A DNA stretch of 5,765 nucleotides from Streptococcaceae bacterium (GCA_902836505.1 CADFQU010000072.1:1-5765), one strand, 5' to 3'. Numbered from the stretch's first letter, positions 1 through 5,704 are shown. Notes: generated by a model not told the origin, from the sequence alone. A program made the numbers and translations.

Positions 1-2
1 CT

Positions 3-89
3 GTTTTTTTCCGTAAGATGATAAGTAAAGAGATTTCAATATATGAATTGGACTTTTTTAAGAATCATTCAGAAAAGTCACTCGCTTGA
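3..89 (+). CDS. Possible C-terminal end of a gene starting left of the window
   Basis: One forward frame is open from base 3 to a TGA at 87-89, giving 28 residues with a charged, helix-like composition that ends in SEKSLA. The stop lies in the loop/stem of the terminator at 71-102, the same compact arrangement as the HTH gene stop at 326-328. I do not recognise the peptide. A frame of this length could be open by chance in AT-rich DNA, and a second start at 18-20 has no good ribosome-binding site. The only support is the adjacent terminator, so this is a weak call. Confidence 0.2.
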   Translation, partial: VFFRKMISKEISIYELDFFKNHSEKSLA

Positions 90-102
90 GTGGCTTTTTC
101 TG
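71..102 (+). terminator. Rho-independent terminator
   Basis: The stem GTCACTC (77-83) pairs with GAGTGGC (88-94) around the loop GCTT, with one G-U pair. It is preceded by AAAA and followed by five T's and CTGTTG. It would end a forward transcript from the left. No complete forward gene lies before it in the window. Confidence 0.8.
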
Positions 103-141
103 TTGTAACGGAAATTATTGAAATTGTCTATTGTAACGGAA
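103..141. repeat. Pair of 11-bp direct repeats
   Basis: TTGTAACGGAA occurs at 103-113 and again at 131-141, 28 bp apart start to start, just after a terminator and in no recognisable gene. The spacing is not a whole number of helical turns. It could be a regulator site pair, an element-end repeat or a chance duplication. No function is assigned. Confidence 0.5.
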
Positions 142-301
142 CAAAGAATTGACTACGAGATTGAATACGACATTTTTAAAAAGATGAAATTTTACCAAAC
201 TGAAAATACTGATTAAATAAGTGTTTGTCAAACGTTGATAATTGATGGATAATCAACAAAAAGCGTTTAAAAAATATGGTATAAATAAGTATTCTTGTAT
301 C
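142..301. other. AT-rich non-coding interval
   Basis: No open frame with a plausible ribosome-binding site is visible here. An imperfect 24-bp dyad lies at 234-257, with GTTGAT and ATCAAC at its ends and AT steps symmetrically placed inside. An outer AAACG (230-234) / CGTTT (264-268) pair partly overlaps it. A TGGTATAAA sequence at 277-285 resembles an extended -10, but any transcript from it would hit the terminator at 302-340 within about 50 bases. Confidence 0.4.
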
Positions 302-340
302 AAAAAAGTGATGATTGTATAATCATCACTTTTCTTTTTT
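302..340. terminator. Bidirectional rho-independent terminator
   Basis: A perfect 9-bp stem, GTGATGATT (308-316) with AATCATCAC (321-329) around the loop GTAT, is flanked by six A's on the left and TTTTCTTTTTT on the right. It has the right form for both strands. On the minus strand it ends the small HTH operon, and the stop codon of that gene (326-328) lies inside the stem. On the plus strand it would insulate the operon from rightward transcription. Confidence 0.88.
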
Positions 341-517
341 AAACTGATTAGCGTATTCTGTCATTTTAATTGCGTGTTTCAAACGCATATTCATAATATC
401 AGAGATACCGTTCTTATATTTGTCTACAGCTTGGGTGGATAATCCACAATTTTTACTAATAGAATAGGCTGTGGCATTTTCTAGCAGCCATTTAATAGCA
501 TTGATATCAACTAACAT
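326..517 (-). CDS. Small helix-turn-helix protein, 63 aa
   Basis: This is a short predicted DNA-binding protein. Residues 4-14 form a first helix (DINAIKWLLEN). Residues 17-37 read AYSISKNCGLSTQAVDKYKNG, with the spacing of a Cro/XRE-type HTH: helix 17-24, turn Gly25, recognition helix about 27-36. A third helical part with a basic tail follows. The frame can be extended to a TTG at 538, but I chose the ATG at 515-517. It has GTGAGG (523-528 reversed) five bases upstream, and it starts only two bases after the stop of the preceding small ORF, which suggests translational coupling. It is the last gene of the minus-strand micro-operon and runs into the terminator at 302-340. A likely role is control of the element's own promoter near 845-873, but that is inference. 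The exact family was not identified. Confidence 0.75.
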   Translation of the reverse strand: MLVDINAIKWLLENATAYSISKNCGLSTQAVDKYKNGISDIMNMRLKHAIKMTEYANQFKKEK

Positions 518-519
518 AT

Positions 520-624
520 TTACCTCACAAAAAACCAAATGACTATTATGATCAACAAAAAACCTAAAACAAACTCAAGTTTTTCACTAGCTGTGGTTTT
601 TCTTACCTTAAATTTTACTTTCAT
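520..624 (-). CDS. Putative 34-aa single-span membrane peptide
   Basis: The peptide has a basic amino end (K2, K4, K6, R8, K9), a short polar stretch to E17, and an uninterrupted hydrophobic run at residues 18-33 ending in WFFV-R. That predicts one membrane segment with the amino end in the cytoplasm. The ATG at 622-624 has AGGT (631-634 reversed) six bases upstream; a GTG one codon earlier is possible. The stop is two bases from the HTH gene start, so the two are probably co-translated. It lies in the same frame as the ORF at 682-786, with two adjacent stops and 18 sense codons between them. Those 18 codons also read as a hydrophobic stretch (PLWGLALIITGIV), so this may be the surviving end of a longer two-span membrane protein instead of an independent gene. 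I do not recognise the family. Confidence 0.5.
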   Translation of the reverse strand: MKVKFKVRKTTASEKLEFVLGFLLIIIVIWFFVR

Positions 625-650
625 CACGATACCTGTTATAATTAAAGCAA

Positions 651-687
651 GCCCCCACAAGGGGCGGATAGTGATCGTTCACTATCC
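651..687. repeat. Two abutting perfect hairpins
   Basis: GCCCC (651-655) pairs with GGGGC (661-665) around a 5-base loop. The next base starts a second hairpin, GGATAGTG (666-673) with CACTATCC (680-687) around a 6-base loop. There is no mismatch and no gap between them. The first is a GC-rich island in AT-rich DNA. No T-tract follows on either strand, so they are poor terminators. Back-to-back hairpins of this kind occur at nick regions of rolling-circle replicons and Tn916/ICEBs1-type transfer origins, but I see no certain match to a known nick sequence. The second hairpin carries the TAG-TGA double stop of the minus-strand frame. Confidence 0.75.
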
Positions 688-786
688 GAATTCGATGTGC
701 CACTCAATGCTAATAATGAACAAGTTTATTTTGACCACTAGCTTATTCGTCTTAGCTTTGATTGGCTTTTTTCTTCGCCTTAACAT
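682..786 (-). CDS. 34-aa basic peptide, possibly a truncated protein N-terminus
   Basis: The ATG (784-786) has GAAAGGA (794-800 reversed) seven bases upstream, and it is the first ORF after the promoter at 845-873. The start is strongly basic (MLRRRKKPIKAKTNK), followed by LVVKINLFIISIEW and an abrupt end at FG, with TAG immediately followed by TGA inside a hairpin. A basic amino end followed by KLV-K and a hydrophobic segment recalls the start of the Tn916 Orf21/TcpA-type coupling proteins, which are several hundred residues long. If so, this is a remnant left by a deletion. That comparison is from memory and weak. The alternative is a genuine micro-protein, or the first part of an 86-codon gene broken by the double stop. 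Confidence 0.45.
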   Translation of the reverse strand: MLRRRKKPIKAKTNKLVVKINLFIISIEWHIEFG

Positions 787-815
787 TTATTTTTCCTTTC
801 TTTAGTTTCCTTGTC

Positions 816-837
816 TAAGGTTTCCTCCTTAACCTTA
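816..837 (-). promoter_or_regulatory. 5'-terminal mRNA hairpin with a Shine-Dalgarno sequence in its loop
   Basis: On the minus strand TAAGGTT (831-837) pairs perfectly over 7 bp with AACCTTA (816-822), leaving the loop AAGGAGGA. From the -10 box, transcription should start near 838, so the hairpin would be almost exactly the 5' end of the RNA. No ATG, GTG or TTG lies at a usable distance after this ribosome-binding sequence. It may be a 5' stabiliser, a ribosome standby site, or the leftover of a deleted first gene. Confidence 0.5.
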
Positions 838-844
838 TGTATTA

Positions 845-873
845 ATTATACAACTAAAGTTGCATAAAGTCAA
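845..873 (-). promoter_or_regulatory. Strong sigma-70-type promoter with an operator-like palindrome
   Basis: Read on the minus strand it is TTGACT (868-873), 17 bases, TATAAT (845-850). The spacer holds the interrupted palindrome CAACT-TT-AGTTG (851-862), placed where a bound repressor would block RNA polymerase. It drives the micro-operon running left to 302. The HTH protein at the end of that operon is the natural candidate for the binder (inference). Confidence 0.8.
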
Positions 874-1075
874 GAGATTTTATTAACTTTTTTTTAAAAA
901 AAATAAAAGATTTTTTCCTATTAAATAACTTCCTTTTGTGTCTATAAAAAAATAAAACTTGAACTTTATTTGGAGCTATGCCAAACTAACAATGTGGCGA
1001 TGAAGTTGTTAAGTTTTAGAAGCAGTTCCTAAAACAGACCCAAATTTCTATATAAGTTGATAAATTAACTTTCGT
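874..1075. other. AT-rich non-coding interval next to the putative attachment site
   Basis: No gene with a credible start is seen. The interval begins with A/T tracts including T8A8 (888-903), which lie at about -45 to -60 of the minus-strand promoter and may act as an UP-like or bent region. Local hairpins are GTTTTAG (1013-1019) / CTAAAAC (1029-1035) and AAGTT (1054-1058) / AACTT (1067-1071). AAGTTG occurs at 1003-1008 and 1054-1059 and also inside the promoter palindrome (857-862). This could be the arm region of an integrase attachment site, but that is conjecture. Confidence 0.35.
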
Positions 1076-1078
1076 CAG

Positions 1079-1094
1079 ACTCCCACCAGCTCCA
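1079..1094 (+). mobile_element. Attachment-site remnant: 3' end of ssrA (tmRNA)
   Basis: ACTCCCACCAGCTCCA matches the 3' half of the tmRNA T-arm plus the acceptor strand: bacterial tmRNAs end in GGTTCRACTCCC(A/G)CC-(A/G)GCTCCA. The other half of the T-arm (GTGGG) and the body of ssrA are missing immediately upstream, so this is not a functional gene. A 3'-end fragment of a tRNA or tmRNA gene standing alone is the usual signature of the distal attachment site of a tyrosine-recombinase island. The true core may extend a few bases to either side. Confidence 0.6.
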
Positions 1095-1107
1095 TTTTTA
1101 TATATGT

Positions 1108-1137
1108 AAACGGCAAGTCCTTGTCGTTTTTGTTTCT
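1108..1137 (+). terminator. Rho-independent terminator, possibly the original ssrA terminator
   Basis: AAACGGCAA (1108-1116) pairs with TTGTCGTTT (1121-1129) around GTCC, with one G-U pair, and is followed by TTGTTTCTTT. No gene visible in the window needs it, but it lies just downstream of the tmRNA 3'-end fragment. That fits a terminator cut off from ssrA by an insertion. Confidence 0.75.
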
Positions 1138-1187
1138 TTAAAATCTATCAAACAATGATATCTTGTGAGCGATTCCTAAATTTTTTG

Positions 1188-1216
1188 TTGACAGGAGGAG
1201 TGCTTTTACGTATAAT
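1188..1216 (+). promoter_or_regulatory. Consensus promoter of tRNA-Ser
   Basis: TTGACA (1188-1193) and TATAAT (1211-1216) are both exact consensus with a 17-base spacer, and an A/T-rich stretch with a T-run lies just upstream. Transcription should start near 1223, about six bases before the mature tRNA. Confidence 0.93.
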
Positions 1217-1228
1217 GGATACTAGTTT

Positions 1229-1316
1229 GGAAGATTACTCAAGAGGCTTAAGAGGCCGTGTTGGAAACGCGGTAGGCGTGTAACAGCGTGCGTGGGTTCG
1301 AATCCCATGTCTTCCG
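1229..1316 (+). tRNA. tRNA-Ser (anticodon GGA)
   Basis: This 88-base class II tRNA reads UCC and UCU codons. The acceptor stem GGAAGAT (1229-1235) pairs with GTCTTCC (1309-1315), discriminator G1316. The D stem is CTC/GAG. The anticodon stem CCGTG/CGCGG encloses the loop TTGGAAA with GGA at 1263-1265. The long variable arm (1273-1291) forms a 5-bp stem, as expected for serine. The T arm GTGGG-TTCGAAT-CCCAT is complete. The 3' CCA is not encoded and must be added after processing. The gene looks intact and is transcribed alone, from its own promoter to the terminator at 1332-1355. Confidence 0.97.
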
Positions 1317-1331
1317 TAAGAGAAAGGAAAG

Positions 1332-1355
1332 CAGATCAGTTGATCTGTTTTTTTT
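1332..1355 (+). terminator. tRNA-Ser terminator
   Basis: CAGATC (1332-1337) pairs with GATCTG (1342-1347) around AGTT and is followed by eight T's. It ends the monocistronic tRNA transcript 16 bases after the mature 3' end and separates it from dnaE. Confidence 0.9.
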
Positions 1356-1383
1356 GTTAGGCAGGATTGGCAATGGGTAAGAG

Positions 1384-1412
1384 TGTCTTCTTTGTCGGAT
1401 TTCCTGTATAAT
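1384..1412 (+). promoter_or_regulatory. Probable dnaE promoter
   Basis: TATAAT at 1407-1412 lies 32 bases before the dnaE start. At 17-base spacing the -35 position holds TGTCTT, a poor match. A TG directly abuts the -10 but is one base too close for a classical extended -10. This fits a modest constitutive promoter, expected for a replication enzyme. Confidence 0.6.
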
Positions 1413-1444
1413 AGAAGGTAAGAACGGACGAAAAGGAGAACAAG

Positions 1445-4400
1445 GTGATTACACAGCTGGACACAAAATCAGTCTACACCTTTATGGACAGTTTAGTCTC
1501 TATTCGAGACTATATTCAGCGTGCCAAAGAAATGGGTTACCAACAAATTGGTCTCATGGATATAGATAATTTATATGGGGCCTACGAGTTTTTAGAAGAG
1601 TGCCAAAAAGCTGGTATTGGGGCTGTCCTAGGTCTTGATTTGGAAGTCGAGTTACCAGCGGGGCCTTTGTCTATCCGTTTGCTTGCGTTAGGCACCGTAG
1701 GTTATAAACATTTAATCAAGATTTCCAGCATGAAAATGATGGGGACAACAGACTGGGCGGCCTTTCAACACTTTTTGGATGATCTAGCCATCATCGTTCC
1801 CTATTTTGAAGGGATTGAGTATTTAGACTTGGGCCAAAACTTTGCGATTGGTGTCTTTCCGGATACTCCAGCGAAACAGTTTTCTCGTCCAGTTTTCCCC
1901 CTATACACAGTCCGCTATTTTTCTACGAGTGATTTGGAAAGTCTTCAGATGCTCCACGCCATTCGTAATAATTGCAGTCTGAAGGAAGTAGGAGCTGTTG
2001 ACACTTCTATGATGTTCCTGCCACCAGAAGAGTTGGAGCGGGCCTTTGCTCATAATTATCCAGATAGTATTGCCTATCTAGAGAAAACTCTTGCGGCTGT
2101 TCATTATGAGATTGATACGCAATTAAAGCTTCCTCGCTTTAATCCAGAGAAGCCTGCAGTTGAGGAATTACGTGAGTTGGCTGAGGAGGGGTTGAGAAGT
2201 AAGGGTCTGGACCAGACAGTTTACCAAGAGCGTTTGCATCATGAATTAGCTGTCATCCATCAGATGGGCTTTGATGACTACTTCTTGATTGTCTGGGATT
2301 TATTACGGTTTGGTCGAAGCCAAGGTTACTATATGGGGATGGGCCGTGGATCAGCAGTTGGTAGTCTAGTAGCCTATGCCTTGGATATCACAGGGATTGA
2401 TCCAGTCAAGAACAATCTCCTCTTTGAGCGTTTTTTGAACTTAGAGCGCTATACCATGCCAGATATTGATATTGATATTCCAGATGTCTATCGTCCCAAA
2501 TTTATCCAGTATGTTAAAAATCGCTACCGCAGTCCTCACGTGGCTCAAATAGTGACTTTCTCAACTTTTGGAGCGAAACAAGCTATTCGAGATGTTTTTA
2601 AGAGATTTGGAACCCCAGAGTATGAGTTAACCAACCTCACCAAGCGGATTGGCTTACGGGATACCTTAGCTTCTGCTTATGAAAAGAATTTAGCTTTCCG
2701 CCAAGCTATCCAAAGTCGCCCAGAATACCGGAAGGGCTTTGAAATTGCGAAGAGGATTGAAGGGCAACCACGTCAGACCTCGATTCATGAGGACGGAATC
2801 GTCATCAGTGTAGAAGACCGCACCAATCAAATCCCGATCAAAATGGGTGAGGAGATGAATCTGACCCAATATGATGCCCATGGTGTTGAGGCAAATGGTC
2901 TGCTCAAGATGGACTTCTTAGGACTCCGAAATTTGACCTTTGCTCAACGGATGCAGGAAGCAGTAAAGGAAAAATATCAAAAGGATATTAAGATTGAGGA
3001 TATTCCTCTAGAAGATCCGGAAACGATTGCTTTGTTTGCCGCGGGAAATACCAAGGGAATTTTCCAGTTTGAGCAAGCGGGAGCTATTCGTTTGCTTAGA
3101 CGGGTTCAACCCAATTGTTTTGAGGAGATCGTTGCGACCACATCTTTGAACCGGCCTGGGGCTAGTGACTATATTGATAATTTCGTCAAACGCAAGCATG
3201 GCAAAGAGAAGGTCGATATGATTGATCCTAGTTTGGAAGGGATTCTAGCACCAACTTATGGCATCATGCTCTATCAGGAGCAAGTCATGCAGGTGGCCCA
3301 GACCTTTGCTGGCTTTAGTCTGGGAAAAGCCGATATCCTCAGACGGGCCATGGGGAAAAAGAACGTTGCTGAAATGCATCGGATGGAAGATGACTTTATC
3401 AAGGGGGCTGTCGCGCTTGGACACAGTGCAGAAAAAGCCAAGCAAGTCTTTGCTATTATGGAAAAATTTGCTGGCTATGGCTTCAACCGTTCACATGCCT
3501 ATGCCTACTCAGCCTTGGCTTTCCAATTGGCTTACTTTAAAGTCCATTATCCAGATGTCTTCTTTGACATTATGCTCAACTACTCTAGCAGTGATTACTT
3601 GACCGATGCGCTCCAATTTGATTTCCAAGTAGCTCCTTTGACCATTAATACCATTCCTTATAAGGATAAGTTCCAAGATCAGAAGATTTATCTAGGAATG
3701 AAAAATATCAAAGGTCTTCCAAAAGATCTAGCCTATTGGATTATTGACCAACGTCCCTTTGAGAGCATTGAAGATTTTATCTTGCGCTTGCCTAGCCAAT
3801 ACCACAAACTTCCACTCTTAACGCCACTGGTTGAATTGGGCTTGTTTGACTGCTTTGAAAAGAATCGCAGAAAAGTCCTTCAAAATCTTCCCAACCTATT
3901 TGTCTTTGCGGATGAATTGGGTAGCTTATTTGGCCAGGCTAATTATTCCTGGATGGATGCCGAGGATTATAGCAAGGCTGAGAAGTATGAAATGGAGCAG
4001 AGGGTCATAGGGGTCGGACTCAGCCCTCATCCTCTGGTGGAAATTCTATCCGCAAGTAGCAAACCGACTAAAACGATCGCTTCTTTAAGCGAAGGAGAAC
4101 AGGCCACTATCCTGGTCGAAGTCCAATCAATCCGGACAATTCGAACAAAAAATGGGGAAAATATGGCCTTTTTACAAGTTTCCGACCTCCAAAAGAAGAT
4201 GGATGTCACTCTATTTCCAGATACTTATCGCCAGTATAGTTCAAAAATAAGAGAGAAGGGCTATTACTATCTCAAGGGGAAAATACAGTCTAGAGATGGT
4301 CGACTCCAAATGATTTTGATGGAAGCAGAAGAAGCTACCAATCAGCGTTTTTGGATTCAATTGTTTGATCACCAAGAGGACCGGGCAGTTTTAGACGTTT

Positions 4401-4546
4401 TAAAAGCTTATCCAGGTCCCTACCCTGTCGTTATTCGCTATGAAGAGGAGAAAAAGACCATTCAATTAAAAGGAGTTTCCGTCCAGAAAAACGAGAAGTT
4501 AAAAAATGATCTGGCAAGTATTGCTATGAAAACGATTTATCGATAA
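1445..4546 (+). CDS. dnaE: DNA polymerase III subunit alpha, DnaE, 1033 aa
   Basis: C-family replicative polymerase. In Firmicutes it works with PolC, extending RNA primers, mainly on the lagging strand. Order: PHP domain (about 1-200), palm/thumb/fingers (about 210-740), helix-hairpin-helix near IKGLP (755-759), OB-fold (about 885-970), short C-terminus. Catalytic aspartates are D340 and D342 in PDIDID and D490 in KMDFLGL. GRGSAVGSL (300-308), YQEQVMQ and LRRAMGKK are intact. There is no 3'-5' exonuclease domain, as expected for DnaE. The PHP metal site is lost: HLHxHS has become QLDTKS (4-9) and TDHxN has become MDIDN (38-42). QANYSW (831-836) lies where the beta-clamp motif normally sits but is a poor match. 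The GTG start has AAGGAG (1433-1438) six bases upstream, and residue 1 matches the usual family start. Length is normal for streptococci and shorter than B. subtilis DnaE (about 1,115). Confidence 0.97.
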   Translation: MITQLDTKSVYTFMDSLVSIRDYIQRAKEMGYQQIGLMDIDNLYGAYEFLEECQKAGIGAVLGLDLEVELPAGPLSIRLLALGTVGYKHLIKISSMKMMGTTDWAAFQHFLDDLAIIVPYFEGIEYLDLGQNFAIGVFPDTPAKQFSRPVFPLYTVRYFSTSDLESLQMLHAIRNNCSLKEVGAVDTSMMFLPPEELERAFAHNYPDSIAYLEKTLAAVHYEIDTQLKLPRFNPEKPAVEELRELAEEGLRSKGLDQTVYQERLHHELAVIHQMGFDDYFLIVWDLLRFGRSQGYYMGMGRGSAVGSLVAYALDITGIDPVKNNLLFERFLNLERYTMPDIDIDIPDVYRPKFIQYVKNRYRSPHVAQIVTFSTFGAKQAIRDVFKRFGTPEYELTNLTKRIGLRDTLASAYEKNLAFRQAIQSRPEYRKGFEIAKRIEGQPRQTSIHEDGIVISVEDRTNQIPIKMGEEMNLTQYDAHGVEANGLLKMDFLGLRNLTFAQRMQEAVKEKYQKDIKIEDIPLEDPETIALFAAGNTKGIFQFEQAGAIRLLRRVQPNCFEEIVATTSLNRPGASDYIDNFVKRKHGKEKVDMIDPSLEGILAPTYGIMLYQEQVMQVAQTFAGFSLGKADILRRAMGKKNVAEMHRMEDDFIKGAVALGHSAEKAKQVFAIMEKFAGYGFNRSHAYAYSALAFQLAYFKVHYPDVFFDIMLNYSSSDYLTDALQFDFQVAPLTINTIPYKDKFQDQKIYLGMKNIKGLPKDLAYWIIDQRPFESIEDFILRLPSQYHKLPLLTPLVELGLFDCFEKNRRKVLQNLPNLFVFADELGSLFGQANYSWMDAEDYSKAEKYEMEQRVIGVGLSPHPLVEILSASSKPTKTIASLSEGEQATILVEVQSIRTIRTKNGENMAFLQVSDLQKKMDVTLFPDTYRQYSSKIREKGYYYLKGKIQSRDGRLQMILMEAEEATNQRFWIQLFDHQEDRAVLDVLKAYPGPYPVVIRYEEEKKTIQLKGVSVQKNEKLKNDLASIAMKTIYR
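4527..4540 (+). promoter_or_regulatory. Weak candidate CcpA (cre) site
   Basis: TGAAAACGATTTAT matches the cre consensus TGWNANCGNTNWCA except for the final CA. It lies in the last codons of dnaE, about 65 bases before the expected pfkA transcription start. CcpA activates the glycolytic las operon in Lactococcus, so a site upstream of pfkA is plausible. It is also ordinary coding sequence, and the defect is in a conserved half-site. Confidence 0.2.
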
Positions 4547-4582
4547 AATCTACGGAAAATAGGAGAAATTTGAGCCTCTTTG

Positions 4583-4591
4583 TGTTATAAT
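4583..4591 (+). promoter_or_regulatory. pfkA promoter, extended -10
   Basis: TG-T-TATAAT is an exact extended -10, 39 bases before the pfkA start. No recognisable -35 lies 16-18 bases upstream, which is typical of extended -10 promoters. No terminator is seen between dnaE and this promoter, so dnaE transcripts may also enter pfkA. Confidence 0.8.
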
Positions 4592-4597
4592 CATTAA

Positions 4598-5644
<1,047 letters not shown>

Positions 5645-5662
5645 TAGTTATTTGTTAAAATT

Positions 5663-5676
5663 TGTCTAAATAGACA
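5663..5676. repeat. Small inverted repeat in the pfkA-pyk gap
   Basis: TGTCT (5663-5667) pairs with AGACA (5672-5676) around AAAT. With only 5 bp and no T-run directly after it, it is too weak for a standard terminator. It may be a processing or mRNA-stability element between the two cistrons, or chance. Confidence 0.35.
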
Positions 5677-5704
5677 GTGTATTTTAAAAGGAGTCACAAA
5701 AATC

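Larger units (their letters stand above)
302..1094. mobile_element. Putative right end of an element integrated at ssrA
   Basis: The inferred element end lies at the tmRNA-like fragment (1079-1094), and everything to its left down to at least 302 is AT-rich and carries a self-contained minus-strand HTH/membrane-peptide operon typical of accessory DNA. The left boundary is not visible; 302 is only where the operon ends. No integrase, transposase or complete mobilisation gene is in the window, so this is a remnant or the tip of a larger island. The call rests mainly on the attachment-site reading. Confidence 0.4.

Noticed and set aside
277..285. TGGTATAAA as a forward promoter
   Set aside because: No -35 is present, and any transcript would end within about 50 bases at the terminator at 302-340, with no gene in between.
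518..538. Seven-residue N-terminal extension of the HTH gene from a TTG codon
   Set aside because: The downstream ATG has a well-placed GTGAGG sequence and couples to the preceding stop; the TTG has no such site.
651..687. Tandem hairpins as a terminator
   Set aside because: Neither strand has a T-tract after the stems, and the minus-strand operon appears to continue through them.
539..805. An 88-residue forward open frame across the micro-operon
   Set aside because: Its ATG has no ribosome-binding site, it runs antisense to two better-supported minus-strand ORFs, and it spans the tandem hairpins and the ribosome-binding site region of the opposite operon.
972..1094. A complete tmRNA or tRNA gene
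   Set aside because: Only the last 16 bases match tmRNA. The tag ORF, pseudoknots, D-like region and 5' half of the T-arm are absent.
1..1190. CRISPR array, tracrRNA or pneumococcal BOX/RUP repeat
   Set aside because: No regularly spaced repeats, no recognisable anti-repeat and no BOX-type motifs were found on reading the interval.
3258..3602. A 114-residue alternative-frame ORF inside dnaE
   Set aside because: It lies wholly within an intact, strongly conserved polymerase core, has no own start signals, and is a shadow of the dnaE codons.
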